Origin: Gammaproteobacteria bacterium
Lineage (GTDB): Bacteria > Pseudomonadota > Gammaproteobacteria > Nevskiales > Nevskiaceae
NCBI GenBank assembly: GCA_022599775.1
Contig: JAHZLQ010000040.1
Span: forward strand, 54,422 to 118,421
DNA length: 64,000 nt
Reading direction: 5' to 3'
This document shows positions 1 through 8,683 of this stretch, piece by piece (position 1 is the stretch's first letter; each line of letters opens with the position of its first letter). The translations under genes and the position numbers were made by a program. Below the pieces are notes generated by a model. It was not told the DNA's origin and searched no databases. It worked only from the letters and a program-made list of their open reading frames with translations.

Positions 1-1
1 T

Positions 2-133
2 CAGCAGATCATCAGGCCGGACCAGCTCACCTGGCTGATCGTCGGCGACCTGTCCACGATCGAAAAACCCGTGCGGGCGCTCAAGCTCGGCGATGTGATT
101 CTGCTGGATGTCGAAGGGCTGCCCCAGCCGTAG
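2..133 (+). CDS. M16 zinc metallopeptidase, C-terminal end (partial)
   Basis: The first 43 codons of the window are the end of a gene that starts upstream. The readable residues include TWLIVGDLSTIEKPVRAL and LGDVILLDVEG, the typical last strand and helix of pitrilysin-like M16 peptidases, where the consensus ends in a GDL..IE..IR.L.LG...VLD.DG pattern. The catalytic HxxEH motif would be in the missing part, so activity cannot be judged. The product is probably a periplasmic or lipoprotein insulinase-like peptidase. Identification rests on a short tail only. Confidence 0.6.
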   Translation, partial: QQIIRPDQLTWLIVGDLSTIEKPVRALKLGDVILLDVEGLPQP

Positions 134-225
134 GGTATCCGCGCGCGCCCATCCCTGGATTCCGGACAAGGCAAAGCGGCGTGGCCGAAATGGCCACGCC
201 GCTCATGAACGCGCCGCGTTGCGAT

Positions 226-531
226 TTATTCCAGCTGACCCAGCGGCCGCGTGAACGTATAGCGAAACGGTTCCACCACCAGCTTGTCGCCCGGCGCACT
301 CGACCATTCGCCGTCGGCGGCGGCCTGAATACCGTTGAACGGAAGCTGCAATACCCAGAGTCCGGTACCGAGCACCGTCCCGACCAGTGAAATCGGCCGA
401 ACCACGACCAGGTCGAAGGCCATGGCGCCGGCCGACGGCGAGTGTTCGATTTGCTGATAGTCTTGCGCCGAGGCGACTGACACCGCCCCCAGCAAGGCCA
501 CTGCTGCACACATCTGCTTGAACTGTTTCAT
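226..531 (-). CDS. Small exported protein of unknown function
   Basis: A 101-residue protein with a clear Sec signal peptide: MKQFK, a hydrophobic core, and cleavage expected after ASA near residue 22. The mature part holds a hydrophobic Gly-containing stretch (about residues 39-68: LVVVRPISLVGTVLGTGLWV) and ends in YTFTRPLG. Short proteins of this plan, with a V.RP....TVLG segment and a terminal RPLG, are common in gammaproteobacteria and are often left as hypothetical. The hydrophobic stretch could form a membrane hairpin. It stands alone between the M16 gene and the DUF2007 gene, on the opposite strand from both. Confidence 0.7.
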   Translation of the reverse strand: MKQFKQMCAAVALLGAVSVASAQDYQQIEHSPSAGAMAFDLVVVRPISLVGTVLGTGLWVLQLPFNGIQAAADGEWSSAPGDKLVVEPFRYTFTRPLGQLE

Positions 532-630
532 GTCCCTGATCCCCGCCTCGACACATCGAATACCCGGCGAGCGTAGGCACCGCCTCCGCTGGCTGTCAAT
601 TCAGGCCCGGCTGCCCAAGGCGGTGCGCTG

Positions 631-936
631 ATGCGCACCCTGTACCTGGCGGCCAATCCGGTCGATGCGCGCCTCGCCGCGGATTTTCTTGCCGGGCATG
701 GCATCGCCGTACATATCTTCGACGAATTCGCCTGGGGCGGGCGCGGCGATCTGCCGGTGGATCAGTTTCCACGCCTGATGATCGAGGATGAATCGCAGTA
801 TGAGCGCGGCCGCGCGCTACTCAAGCAATACGAACGCGGCGTTCCTGGCGCACCGCCGTGGACCTGCCCGAATTGCGGCGAAGGCGTGGATCGTGGATTC
901 GATCTGTGCTGGAACTGCAGCGGCGAGCGCCCGTGA
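631..936 (+). CDS. DUF2007 domain protein with C-terminal zinc ribbon
   Basis: A 101-residue cytoplasmic protein. Residues 1-70 fit the DUF2007 (putative signal-transducing protein) fold: an N-terminal strand MRTLYLAAN, a helix for DARLAADFLAGHGI, and a PRLMIEDE strand. Residues 78-98 add a zinc ribbon with CPNCGE and CWNC pairs, giving four cysteines that could bind one zinc. It overlaps the start of trmL by four bases (GTGA), so the two are probably translationally coupled. DUF2007 has no established biochemical function, and the link with tRNA modification here is positional only. Confidence 0.8.
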   Translation: MRTLYLAANPVDARLAADFLAGHGIAVHIFDEFAWGGRGDLPVDQFPRLMIEDESQYERGRALLKQYERGVPGAPPWTCPNCGEGVDRGFDLCWNCSGERP

Positions 937-1391
937 TCGAGGTTGCGCTGTACCAACCCGAGATTCCGCCCAACACCGGCAATGTGATCCGACTGTGTGC
1001 GAACACCGGCGCCGGACTGCACCTGGTTCATCCGCTTGGATTTCGCATGGAGGACCGTGAGTTGCGGCGCGCCGGTCTCGACTATCACGAATATGCACAG
1101 GTCGCCGAACACGAGGATTTCAAGGCCCTGAAAGCGGCACGGCCGCAGGCGCGGATGGTGGCCTTCACCACCAAGGCGCAGCAGCGCTTCGATCGTTTTG
1201 ACTACGCGCCCGATGATCTGCTGTTGTTCGGTCCGGAGTCACGCGGCCTCCCGCCGGAGGTGCTGGATGCGGCGGATGCCTGCCTGCGCATACCCATGCG
1301 GACCGGTTCGCGCAGCCTCAACTTGTCGAACGCCGTGGCCGTGGCGGTATTCCAGGCCCTGCTCCAGCTCGGCGGCGATTCGCTCGACTGA
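933..1391 (+). CDS. trmL: tRNA (cytidine(34)-2'-O)-methyltransferase TrmL
   Basis: A 152-residue SPOUT methyltransferase. TrmL uses SAM to methylate the 2'-O of the wobble C/U34 in tRNA-Leu isoacceptors. Visible motifs: the N-terminal IEVALYQPEIPPNTGNVIRL with the conserved Asn and Arg, LLFGPESRGLP (motif 2), and IPMRTGSRSLNLSNAVAVA (motif 3, trefoil knot). The length matches the family. The GTG at 933 is chosen because it puts the VIEVALYQPE start at the family N-terminus and overlaps the preceding stop as GTGA. Longer in-frame starts would add unrelated residues read from the DUF2007 gene. Confidence 0.95.
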   Translation: MIEVALYQPEIPPNTGNVIRLCANTGAGLHLVHPLGFRMEDRELRRAGLDYHEYAQVAEHEDFKALKAARPQARMVAFTTKAQQRFDRFDYAPDDLLLFGPESRGLPPEVLDAADACLRIPMRTGSRSLNLSNAVAVAVFQALLQLGGDSLD

Positions 1392-2663
1392 CTACTGAAC
1401 CAGACTTTCGGCGACCGCGAACATCAGCGAGGCGTACTTCACCGAGGTGGCCACGATTCTCGGGTTGCCGATCCACGCCAGCCAGCGCGGAGCCGGCGCC
1501 GTGCCGCGCCCCGTCGCACAGACCCGCGCATAGACGCTGAGTGTGTTGTCGACCATGGCGCCGACGGTGAAGTGCGTCTCGTAGCGTCGGCGCCCGGCCT
1601 CGCCCAGTCGGCGTCGCAGTGCGGCGTCCAGCATCAGGCGCTCCACCGCGGCGGCCATCGCCGCGACATCGTCGACCGGCACCAACAGACCGCTGTGCCC
1701 ATCGACGACGACTTCCGGGATGCCGTCGACCGACGTGGCGATAACGGGGCGAGACATGGCGCCGGCTTCGGCCAGCGTCAGGCCGAAGGCTTCCTGGCGC
1801 GACGGCGCGAAGACGAAGTCCGCCGCTCTCATGAGCGCGCCGATGTCGCTGCGCTCGCCGATGAAATGCAGGCGCGAACGCACGCCGCTGTCCGTGGCGA
1901 GGTCCTTGACGTAGTCCGCCCAGTCGCCCCGGTCATCGCCGGCGATGAGAATGCGCAGTCGCGACAAGCGTGGATGTTCGGCCAGCAGTCGTGCCGCCAG
2001 ATCCTGGCCCTTCTGCCGAACGAGCCGGGCCACGATCAGGCCGGCGAAGGCGTCCTCGGGCAGACCGAGCTGCGCGCGCAGGCCTGGGCGATCCATGCCG
2101 GGTTCGCGCACGAGATCGGGCACGCCGTTGTAGACGACCTCGATCCGCGCGAGCGCTCGACCGCGCCGCACCAGCATGTCACGTACCGATACGGACACGG
2201 CGATGATGCGGTTCGCGACACCGAAGTACTTCCAGGACTTCGGTGAGTGCGCAGTCGCCAGACTGGGCAGGCCGCACAGGCGTGCCGCCCAACCCGCATA
2301 GTGCGAACCGCGTTGGGAATGACCGTGCAGCAGCTCGGCCCGATAGTGCCGGGCGAATCGCACCAGACGGATCAGCGAAGGCAGGTCGTAATAGCCGCGC
2401 ATCGGCAAATGCAGGACGGTGAAATCCTGCGCGATCGCTGCGCGCCCCAGCCACCCATCCAGCGGGCCGGCGAAGGCCACTTCGTGGCCGCGCTCACGTA
2501 GCCCCTGCATCAGGCTCAAGGCATGCCGTTCGATGCCACCCACGATATGGCTGTGCAGTACAAGGACGATCCGCAAGACAATTCCCCGAAGGCGCTGACA
2601 CCGGGCCATCGCGGCCTGGGCGGATGTCAGGCTGTCCGATACGGCCTGACGGGTCTGAATCAA
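1392..2663 (-). CDS. Glycosyltransferase family 4 protein
   Basis: A protein of up to 423 residues with a GT-B fold. The N-terminal Rossmann half starts at LRIVLVLHSHIVGGIERH. The C-terminal half carries LIVARLVRQKGQDL, the acidic helix in APSRQEAFGLTLAEAGAM (the E-x7-E nucleotide-sugar site), and GIPEVVVDGHSGLLVPVDD. This is typical of retaining GT4 enzymes that build lipopolysaccharide or exopolysaccharide chains, acting at the inner face of the membrane. The first ~30 residues are not conserved-looking, and a TTG just before LRIVLVLHS is a plausible true start. No other sugar-polymer genes flank it, so the acceptor is unknown. Confidence 0.88.
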   Translation of the reverse strand: MIQTRQAVSDSLTSAQAAMARCQRLRGIVLRIVLVLHSHIVGGIERHALSLMQGLRERGHEVAFAGPLDGWLGRAAIAQDFTVLHLPMRGYYDLPSLIRLVRFARHYRAELLHGHSQRGSHYAGWAARLCGLPSLATAHSPKSWKYFGVANRIIAVSVSVRDMLVRRGRALARIEVVYNGVPDLVREPGMDRPGLRAQLGLPEDAFAGLIVARLVRQKGQDLAARLLAEHPRLSRLRILIAGDDRGDWADYVKDLATDSGVRSRLHFIGERSDIGALMRAADFVFAPSRQEAFGLTLAEAGAMSRPVIATSVDGIPEVVVDGHSGLLVPVDDVAAMAAAVERLMLDAALRRRLGEAGRRRYETHFTVGAMVDNTLSVYARVCATGRGTAPAPRWLAWIGNPRIVATSVKYASLMFAVAESLVQ

Positions 2664-2727
2664 GACCCGGCAGATCCTCGATGGTTCCCGCGAATCGTTC
2701 CCGAGCCTTATCGCCCGGCTTGCCGCT

Positions 2728-3453
2728 TCAGGCGTTCAGCACCGCCGCGCGTCGCGATCGCGTCGCCATGGCCGCGCGCCGATACTGGATCAGCGCGATC
2801 CCGAAAATGATCGGCAAGCTCATTTCAAAGCCTTCTTCGTAGGCCCCGATGAAGCGGCCCAGCAGGCCCGTGATCTCCAAGCCAAACCAGTCGTGCGCCC
2901 AGGAAATCATTCGATCCAGTATCTTCGAAGCGAACACCGTGACCGTACCCAGCACCAGCGTTTGCATCCACTGATGCTGCAGGGCATTGCCGCTGCGCAG
3001 AAAGCGGATACCGAGGTACAGCCAGTAGAAAATCAGGGCGAAGGCGAACAGCGCGACCATGCCGGCAGGCACTTTTTCCGTCAGCGGTGCCGGCGAATCG
3101 AAATAGTAATTGCTCTTGAAAATGCTGTCGGCGGTGAAGGCCTTGTGCCAGTCCGCTTCGCGCGCGGCGGCGAACAGAGCCAGCAGGCCGCAGACCACCA
3201 GCGGCTTCCTGATCTCGTGTGCGAAGTCGAAACACCACGCTGCCAGCATCAGCCACAAGGGAATGCTGAGCATTTCGAACGGACCACGCTCGGAGAACAC
3301 GGTCTGTTTCTGTTCGGGGCTGAGTATCAGCACCAGTGCCGTCAGGCCCAGTGCATACACCAGCAGGGCGATACTCAATATCCGCAGATTGATTACGTCG
3401 AAGCCGCGAACTTCCGCGTATTCCGATCGCGATTCGTAGGTCGAAATCGACAC
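2728..3453 (-). CDS. Polytopic inner-membrane protein, function unknown
   Basis: A 241-residue protein with about six hydrophobic segments (roughly residues 23-43, 58-76, 84-98, 130-150, 163-180 and 205-225) and a basic C-terminus (RRAAMATRSRRAA). A loop motif AREADWHKAFTADSIFKSNYY sits between segments 3 and 4. The start is GTG with a good GGAGG ribosome site about nine bases upstream on the minus strand. I do not recognise a family with certainty. The upstream region holds a TATAAT and a perfect 14-bp palindrome (see the regulatory entry), so it is probably a regulated single-gene unit. Confidence 0.75.
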   Translation of the reverse strand: MSISTYESRSEYAEVRGFDVINLRILSIALLVYALGLTALVLILSPEQKQTVFSERGPFEMLSIPLWLMLAAWCFDFAHEIRKPLVVCGLLALFAAAREADWHKAFTADSIFKSNYYFDSPAPLTEKVPAGMVALFAFALIFYWLYLGIRFLRSGNALQHQWMQTLVLGTVTVFASKILDRMISWAHDWFGLEITGLLGRFIGAYEEGFEMSLPIIFGIALIQYRRAAMATRSRRAAVLNA

Positions 3454-3541
3454 CGATGGTCACCTCCGGGAATTCATGCCCGACTGTCGTTTCTCGTGCG
3501 TCGGTGTCGCAATGACGCCGCCTGACTGAAACAAAACAGTC

Positions 3542-3562
3542 ATTATACGGACAGCGCTGTCC
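3542..3562 (-). promoter_or_regulatory. Promoter with perfect 14-bp palindrome
   Basis: On the minus strand, TATAAT lies at 3547-3542, about 90 bases upstream of the GTG start at 3453. Directly upstream of it, in the -35/-10 spacer, is the perfect palindrome GGACAGCGCTGTCC (3549-3562). No strong -35 hexamer is visible at 17 bp, though TTCATC lies at a 19-bp spacing. A weak -35, a long spacer and a spacer palindrome fit an activator or MerR-like operator, but the regulator is not identified. Confidence 0.45.
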
Positions 3563-3646
3563 CGAAGATGAAGCAGCATGCAACCGGGCCGGACGCCGCC
3601 AGCGCACCCTCCAGCACCAGCCCCAGAAAATGCCCCAGAAGAAGCC

Positions 3647-4663
3647 TTACTCGCTTTCGTGACGCGGAGGACGCGTTGCCAGCGTGCGCAGCGCATCCAG
3701 CGGCGTGGTGCGTCCGGCCAGAACTTCCACAACCTGATGCGTGATCGGCATGTCCACGTTGTAGCGTTGCGCCAGACGCAGTACCTCCGGCGCAACGCGC
3801 ACGCCTTCGACCACCTGACGGATTTCGGCCTGCGCCTCGTCCAGGGTCTTGCCCTTGGCCAGCAACAGACCGGTGCGTCGGTTGCGTGATTGATCGTCGG
3901 TGCAGGTCAGCACCAGATCGCCGAGGCCGGCCAGGCCCATGAAGGTGTCGCGCTCGCCGCCGAGCGCCTCGCCCAGGCGCATGATCTCCGCCAGGCCGCG
4001 CGTGATGAGGGCGGCACGGGTATTCGCGCCCAGGCCCAGGCCGTCGGCGATGCCGACGCCGATCGCCAGCACGTTCTTGACGGCGCCGCCAATTTCCACG
4101 CCGACGACATCCGGCACGTAGTAGGCGCGGAAGCCGCCGAAGTGCAGGGCGTTGACCACGGCTTCGCCGAAGTCGACGTCGGTGGACGCCACGGTCACGG
4201 CGGTGGGAAGGCCCTGCCCGACTTCCTTGGCAAAGGTCGGTCCGGAAATCACGGCGAGCCGGCGCGTACGGCCGGCGCCCTCGCCGATCACTTCATGAAC
4301 CAGGCGGCCGGTTTCGGGCTCCAGGCCCTTGCAGGCGCTGATGATGCCCTGAGACTCGCGCAGCAGCGGCTTGATTTCACGCGTCACATCGCCCAGCGCG
4401 TGACTGGGCACCGCCAGCAATACGTGCTCGGCGCCCGCGACCGCCTTGGCCAGAGAGGGCTCGACCTCCAGTCCGACGGGAAATTTGCAGCCCGGCAGAT
4501 AATCCTCGTTCTCGCGCGCCTTGCCCATCGCAAGCAAGGATTCGCCGTTGCGGCCCCACAGGACGATCCCGACGCCACGTCGGGCCAGATGGATCGCCAG
4601 CGAGGTGCCGTAGGAGCCGGCACCGATCACCGCGATGCGTTTGAACAGGGGGGCATCGCTCAT
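3647..4663 (-). CDS. gpsA: Glycerol-3-phosphate dehydrogenase [NAD(P)+]
   Basis: A 338-residue cytosolic enzyme that reduces dihydroxyacetone phosphate to sn-glycerol-3-phosphate, the backbone for phospholipid synthesis. Seen: the dinucleotide site IAVIGAGSYGTSLA near the N-terminus, SGPTFAKEVGQGLPTAV, the catalytic-lysine segment GGAVKNVLAIGVGIADGL, and GANTRAALITRGLAE. The ATG at 4663 (MSDAPLFKRIAV) matches family starts; the frame stays open upstream but runs into the secB region. It is the last gene of a rhodanese-grxC-secB-gpsA cluster on the minus strand, 13 bases after secB, an order common in gammaproteobacteria. Confidence 0.96.
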   Translation of the reverse strand: MSDAPLFKRIAVIGAGSYGTSLAIHLARRGVGIVLWGRNGESLLAMGKARENEDYLPGCKFPVGLEVEPSLAKAVAGAEHVLLAVPSHALGDVTREIKPLLRESQGIISACKGLEPETGRLVHEVIGEGAGRTRRLAVISGPTFAKEVGQGLPTAVTVASTDVDFGEAVVNALHFGGFRAYYVPDVVGVEIGGAVKNVLAIGVGIADGLGLGANTRAALITRGLAEIMRLGEALGGERDTFMGLAGLGDLVLTCTDDQSRNRRTGLLLAKGKTLDEAQAEIRQVVEGVRVAPEVLRLAQRYNVDMPITHQVVEVLAGRTTPLDALRTLATRPPRHESE

Positions 4664-4676
4664 ACAGTCTTCCGTT

Positions 4677-5171
4677 TCAGTGTGCGCGTGCAACACCGTC
4701 CGCAGCAGCAGGCGTTGTCTCGGCGCCGGGCTCGGCGGCAGCACGTTTGCGGTGTTCCAGATAAAGCGCGTCGAAGTTCACCGGCTGCAGCAGCAGCTGC
4801 GGGAAGCCGGCGCGCTGCACCAGATCGGCGACCGCTTCTCGGGCGAACGGGAACAGCAGATTGGGGCAGTAGGCGCCGAGTACGGCGCGCCGCTCTTCGC
4901 TGTCCTTGTCGAAACCACGAACCGCGAACAGGCCGGCTTGGTGGACCTCAATCAGAAATGCGGTGTCATCACCGAGTTTGGTGGTGACGGTGACCGACAG
5001 CACGACCTCGACGCTTTCATCGTTCATCGGCTTGGCTGCGGTCTGCAGCTGCACATCCACCTGCGGCTGCCACTGCCGGGTGAAGACCGCCGGTGCCAGC
5101 GGAATCTCGACCGAGGCATCCTTGAGGTAGATCTTCTGCAGCAGCACCTGCTTGGATTCTTCGTTGCTCAT
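4677..5171 (-). CDS. secB: Protein-export chaperone SecB
   Basis: A 164-residue cytosolic chaperone that binds unfolded preproteins as a tetramer and hands them to SecA. Family features seen: an N-terminal QKIYLKDASVEIP segment, the central VSVTVTTKLGDDTAFLIEV strand region, and CPNLLFPFAREAVADLVQRAGFPQLLLQPVNF, which contains the conserved SecA-contact and groove residues. It ends with an Ala/Glu-rich tail like other SecB proteins. It follows grxC by five bases and precedes gpsA, so it is probably co-transcribed with both. Confidence 0.96.
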   Translation of the reverse strand: MSNEESKQVLLQKIYLKDASVEIPLAPAVFTRQWQPQVDVQLQTAAKPMNDESVEVVLSVTVTTKLGDDTAFLIEVHQAGLFAVRGFDKDSEERRAVLGAYCPNLLFPFAREAVADLVQRAGFPQLLLQPVNFDALYLEHRKRAAAEPGAETTPAAADGVARAH

Positions 5172-5176
5172 GAACT

Positions 5177-5446
5177 CTATGGACCTTTGACTGCGGCGAG
5201 CAGTGGATCGAGCCCGCCTTGATGGTCGAGGGCGGACAGATCGTCAAAGCCCCCGACATGGGTATCGCCGACGAAGATCTGCGGCACCGTGCGGCGCCCG
5301 CCGGTACGCGCGAGCATTTCGTCGCGTCGTGCCGAATCCTCGTCGACCCTGATTTCCTCGATCGAGACGCCCTTGGACTGCAGCAGGCGCTTGGCCATCA
5401 TGCAGTACGGGCAGACCCGTGTTGTGTACATCTGTATCTTGCTCAT
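5177..5446 (-). CDS. grxC: Glutaredoxin 3
   Basis: An 89-residue thioltransferase of the thioredoxin fold that reduces disulfides and mixed glutathione disulfides. The active site is CPYC in YTTRVCPYCMMAKRLL near residue 11. The cis-proline is in RRTVPQIFVG and the glutathione-binding GGFDDL segment follows. The ATG at 5446 gives the standard MSKIQMYTT start; the longer open frame upstream reads into the rhodanese gene. It lies between the rhodanese gene and secB, an operon arrangement seen widely in proteobacteria. Confidence 0.95.
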   Translation of the reverse strand: MSKIQMYTTRVCPYCMMAKRLLQSKGVSIEEIRVDEDSARRDEMLARTGGRRTVPQIFVGDTHVGGFDDLSALDHQGGLDPLLAAVKGP

Positions 5447-5481
5447 CGAACCTACCCTTCGCTGATCGCCCCGGCTTGCGT

Positions 5482-5919
5482 CTACTTGCTCGTGACCGGC
5501 AGTCCGTCGGTCTGCCAGCCGCTGATTCCACCCTTCAGAGCAAACGCCGTGCCGTAGCCGAGTTTTTTGAGTTCGGAGGCAACGGATGGAGCCGTAGTAC
5601 CGATCGCGCAATAGACGATCACCGGGCGTTCCTTGTTCTTGGGCAGTTCCTTGATGCGATCCTTGAGCTTGGCCGCCGGGATGTTGATGGCGTTGATGAT
5701 GTGGCCACGCTTGAAGTCGCCTGGCGCCCGTACATCGACGATCGCCGCATCCTGATCGTTGATCAGGCGCACTGCCGCGCCGGCCGGCAGGCGCTTCTCG
5801 CCGCCGAGTTGTGCCAGTGCTTCATTGGCGACCAGGGCAGCCACCGCAACGGCCAGAGCCGTGAACAGGAAAGGGTGGTCGCCGACGAATTGAAGCAGCG
5901 ACGGCAAGGATAGATCCAT
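5482..5919 (-). CDS. yibN: Membrane-anchored rhodanese-like protein (YibN type)
   Basis: A 145-residue protein with one N-terminal membrane segment (about residues 17-36, LFTALAVAVAALVANEAL) followed by a single rhodanese domain. The domain shows INDQDAAIVDVRAPGDFKRGHI, NIPAAKL and the active-site loop VYCAIGTTA, with the sulfur-carrying Cys in place and followed by A-I-G-T-T-A rather than the more common QSGxRS. This fits the YibN family, the usual first gene of the grxC-secB-gpsA cluster. The ATG at 5919 is chosen because it gives a normal N-terminal anchor. The gene is divergent from the envC-like gene. Confidence 0.88.
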   Translation of the reverse strand: MDLSLPSLLQFVGDHPFLFTALAVAVAALVANEALAQLGGEKRLPAGAAVRLINDQDAAIVDVRAPGDFKRGHIINAINIPAAKLKDRIKELPKNKERPVIVYCAIGTTAPSVASELKKLGYGTAFALKGGISGWQTDGLPVTSK

Positions 5920-5997
5920 CGTGGAAAGTGCGCAGTGCGGAGCCGAAAGTGGCCTATGATTGTAACCTTTTTGGCCCCCGGCCCGATTCGCGACCGC

Positions 5998-7164
5998 ATG
6001 ATGCGCCGCCGAAACCCCGCTCTGCTGCTTGCCCTGATGATTGGCCTCGGTGCCGGCTGGGGTGCGAATGCCCAGGATCCCCAGGGCCTTTCCGAGCGTG
6101 CCGCGGAGCTCGGCAAGGTGCAGCGCCGCATCGCCGAGGTCGAAAAGACGCTGGCGCGCGATCGCGGTAACCGCGACAGTGAAGCGCGCGAATTGCGGGC
6201 AGCGCAGCGCGAAGTGGCGGCGGCAACCGCCGAGCTGAACGAAATCCGGGCGCGGGTGCAGACCCAATCCGACAAGGTCGAGGCGATCCGCGATCGTCAG
6301 CACCACGAAACGCAGCGTCTGGCCGAGCAGCGCCACGCATTGGGCCAGCAGGTCCGGCTTGCCTATCAGCTCGGTGGGCAGGCGCAGACGCGGCTCCTAC
6401 TCAATCAGGAAGATCCGGCCGAACTGTCACGGGTGAGCACCTGGTTCGACTATCTCAATCGCGCCCGTGCCGCGCGTATCGCCACGATCCGTCAGCAACT
6501 GCAGGTCCTGCTCGACCTCAAGGCCACGCTGGTCGGCGAACTCGAAACCCTGACCGCCTTGCGTGACGAACAGCAGTCGCGCGTGTCCGAGCTGGACCGG
6601 CGTCGACTGGAAAGCGCCAATGAACTGGCGGCCCTGGAATCGAAGCTGCGCAGCCGGGGACAGGAACTGTCGCAACTCCAGGCCGACGAGCGCGAACTGC
6701 GCAAGCTCATCGAATCGCTGCAGGACGCACTGGCGGATGTCCCGCCCGATTTTCCGTCGGACAATCGGCCGTTCGCCGAACAGCGCGGTGAGTTGCCGTG
6801 GCCGGTGCGCGGCAAGCTGCTGGCCCGTTTCGGGCAATCCAAGGCCGATGGCAAGCTCAAATGGAACGGCGTCTGGATCGCCGCTGACGAAAAAGCGCCG
6901 GTCCGCGCCGTATCCGCCGGGCGCGTCGCCTATGTCGGCTGGATGCATCGTTACGGACTGATACTCGTGATCGAGCATGGCAAGGGCTACTTCACCCTGT
7001 ATGGCCACAATGCCTCGGTCGACAAGGCCGCCGGAGAAACGGTGCGCGCCGGCGAGACCATCGCCCAGGTCGGTGCCACCGGTGGCCAGGAACGCCCCGG
7101 TCTGTACTTCGAGATTCGCAAGGGTTCCGACCCGGTCGATCCGCAAAGCTGGCTGGGAAAATGA
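5998..7164 (+). CDS. envC: EnvC-like murein hydrolase activator (degenerate M23/LytM)
   Basis: A protein of about 388 residues with a signal peptide ([20 protein letters not shown], cut near NAQ), a long coiled coil (about residues 30-255, rich in Glu, Arg and Leu heptads) and a C-terminal LytM domain (about 275-388). The LytM domain lacks the usual zinc ligands: GVWIAADEK replaces the G-x-D/H start and LYGHNASV replaces the HxH motif. That is how EnvC-type activators differ from true endopeptidases, so the product should stimulate septal amidases in the periplasm. The start is uncertain: ATG at 5998 or 6001, with no strong ribosome site. It lies upstream of ctpA, as in many gammaproteobacteria. 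Confidence 0.85.
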   Translation: MMRRRNPALLLALMIGLGAGWGANAQDPQGLSERAAELGKVQRRIAEVEKTLARDRGNRDSEARELRAAQREVAAATAELNEIRARVQTQSDKVEAIRDRQHHETQRLAEQRHALGQQVRLAYQLGGQAQTRLLLNQEDPAELSRVSTWFDYLNRARAARIATIRQQLQVLLDLKATLVGELETLTALRDEQQSRVSELDRRRLESANELAALESKLRSRGQELSQLQADERELRKLIESLQDALADVPPDFPSDNRPFAEQRGELPWPVRGKLLARFGQSKADGKLKWNGVWIAADEKAPVRAVSAGRVAYVGWMHRYGLILVIEHGKGYFTLYGHNASVDKAAGETVRAGETIAQVGATGGQERPGLYFEIRKGSDPVDPQSWLGK

Positions 7165-7312
7165 AGCCGCGCATCGCGCGCTGAACTCGCCGTGGAAAGG
7201 CCGGTCCAAGGGCGGCCATGCCGACGTCTGTGGCCCGCCTGCGATGTGCTACGCTCGCACGAAACCCGTTTCGCAGCTAGAAATTCCATTGTTTTCCGGA
7301 GTCGTAAACCAG

Positions 7313-8665
7313 ATGATCCGATCAGTACGCACGCCGCTCGCCGTTGCCGCGGGCATGTTCCTCGGCTTGTCGGTGGCACTCACGCACGGCGTGTGGGCCG
7401 ACCGCCAGGCCGCCGTGCAGATGTCGGACGAGATGGGCTCGCTGCCGGTCAAGGATCTGCAGACCTTCGTCGAGATCCTCAATCGCGTGAAGGCGGACTA
7501 CGTTGAAGAAGTGAGCGACGAGCAACTGTTCGAAAGCGCCATTCGCGGCATGCTCGACGGACTCGACCCGCATTCGGCCTATCTGGACGCGGAGGAATTC
7601 CGCGAGATCACGATCTCCACCTCGGGCAAGTTCGGCGGCCTCGGCATCGAAGTGCAGATGCAGGACGGCTTCGTGCGCGTGGTCGCGCCGATCGATGAAA
7701 CCCCCGCCGCGCGTGCCGGCATCCAGCCAGGCGATCTCATCGTCAAGATCGACGATGCGCCGGTCAAGGGTCTGTCGCTGACCGACGCGGTGAAGAAAAT
7801 GCGCGGCGACCCCGGTACCAAGATCAAGCTGATGGTGGTCCGCCAGACCGAACCGCAGCCGCTGAACGTGGAACTGACGCGCGACATCATCAAGGTGTCC
7901 AGCGTGCGCAGCCGCATGCTCGAAGGCAAGCTCGGCTACGTGCGCATCAGCACCTTCGCGTCCAACACCGGGCAGACCCTGGGCACCGAGATCAAGAAGT
8001 TGCAGAAGGAAGCCGGCGGCGAACTTGAAGGCCTGATTCTGGACCTGCGCAACAATCCGGGCGGTGTGCTCAACGCGGCCGTCGAAGTGTCGGATACCTT
8101 CCTGGACTCAGGCTCGATCGTCTCGATCAAGGGCCGTGAGGCTGATGCCGGCCGCGAATTCAACGCCACCGCGGGCGACGCCCTCGGCGGCAAGCCGCTG
8201 GTGGTGATGGTCAATACCGGCTCCGCATCGGCTTCCGAAATCGTCGCTGGCGCCTTGCAGGACCAGCACCGCGCCGTGCTGGTGGGCGCCAAGACCTTCG
8301 GCAAGGGTTCGGTGCAGACCATCCTTCCGCTGCAGAACGATTCCGCGATCAAACTGACCACGGCGCGTTACTACACGCCGTCCGGCCGCTCGATCCAGGC
8401 CGAAGGTATCGAGCCGGACATCAAGATCCGTCCGCTCAAGGTCAGCGAGGTCGAGGACAACGATCTGACGCCGATCACTGAGGCCGATCTGTCGCGCCAT
8501 CTCGAAAATCCGGACAGCGAGGACGCCGAGAACGACGGAGCGGCCGATGAAGCCAAGCCCGCCGTCGATTCACCCGAGGACCTCAAAGCCCTCGCCGAGA
8601 ACGACTACGCGCTGTACGAATCGCTGAACCTGCTCAAGGGTCTGGTTATCTCCGGCCGTCGCTGA
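7313..8665 (+). CDS. ctpA: Carboxy-terminal processing protease (S41)
   Basis: A 450-residue periplasmic serine protease. Order: signal or anchor segment (residues 1-29), the S41 N-terminal region with [14 protein letters not shown], a PDZ domain (about 85-170, [17 protein letters not shown] and [15 protein letters not shown]), and the S41 catalytic core with LDLRNNPGG, the nucleophile region [15 protein letters not shown], and the general-base lysine in [11 protein letters not shown]. The tail is acidic and low in complexity. CtpA proteases trim or degrade cell-wall hydrolases and lipoproteins, which suits the neighbouring EnvC-type activator. The ATG at 7313 starts a normal signal peptide; longer starts do not. 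Confidence 0.94.
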   Translation: MIRSVRTPLAVAAGMFLGLSVALTHGVWADRQAAVQMSDEMGSLPVKDLQTFVEILNRVKADYVEEVSDEQLFESAIRGMLDGLDPHSAYLDAEEFREITISTSGKFGGLGIEVQMQDGFVRVVAPIDETPAARAGIQPGDLIVKIDDAPVKGLSLTDAVKKMRGDPGTKIKLMVVRQTEPQPLNVELTRDIIKVSSVRSRMLEGKLGYVRISTFASNTGQTLGTEIKKLQKEAGGELEGLILDLRNNPGGVLNAAVEVSDTFLDSGSIVSIKGREADAGREFNATAGDALGGKPLVVMVNTGSASASEIVAGALQDQHRAVLVGAKTFGKGSVQTILPLQNDSAIKLTTARYYTPSGRSIQAEGIEPDIKIRPLKVSEVEDNDLTPITEADLSRHLENPDSEDAENDGAADEAKPAVDSPEDLKALAENDYALYESLNLLKGLVISGRR

Positions 8666-8683
8666 CCGTCAGCGGGGCTTCGA

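Noticed and set aside
3890..4987. Long plus-strand open frame opposite gpsA (365 codons)
   Set aside because: It is antisense to gpsA and secB, with Gln/His/Arg-rich composition from the shifted high-GC codons and no recognisable domain.
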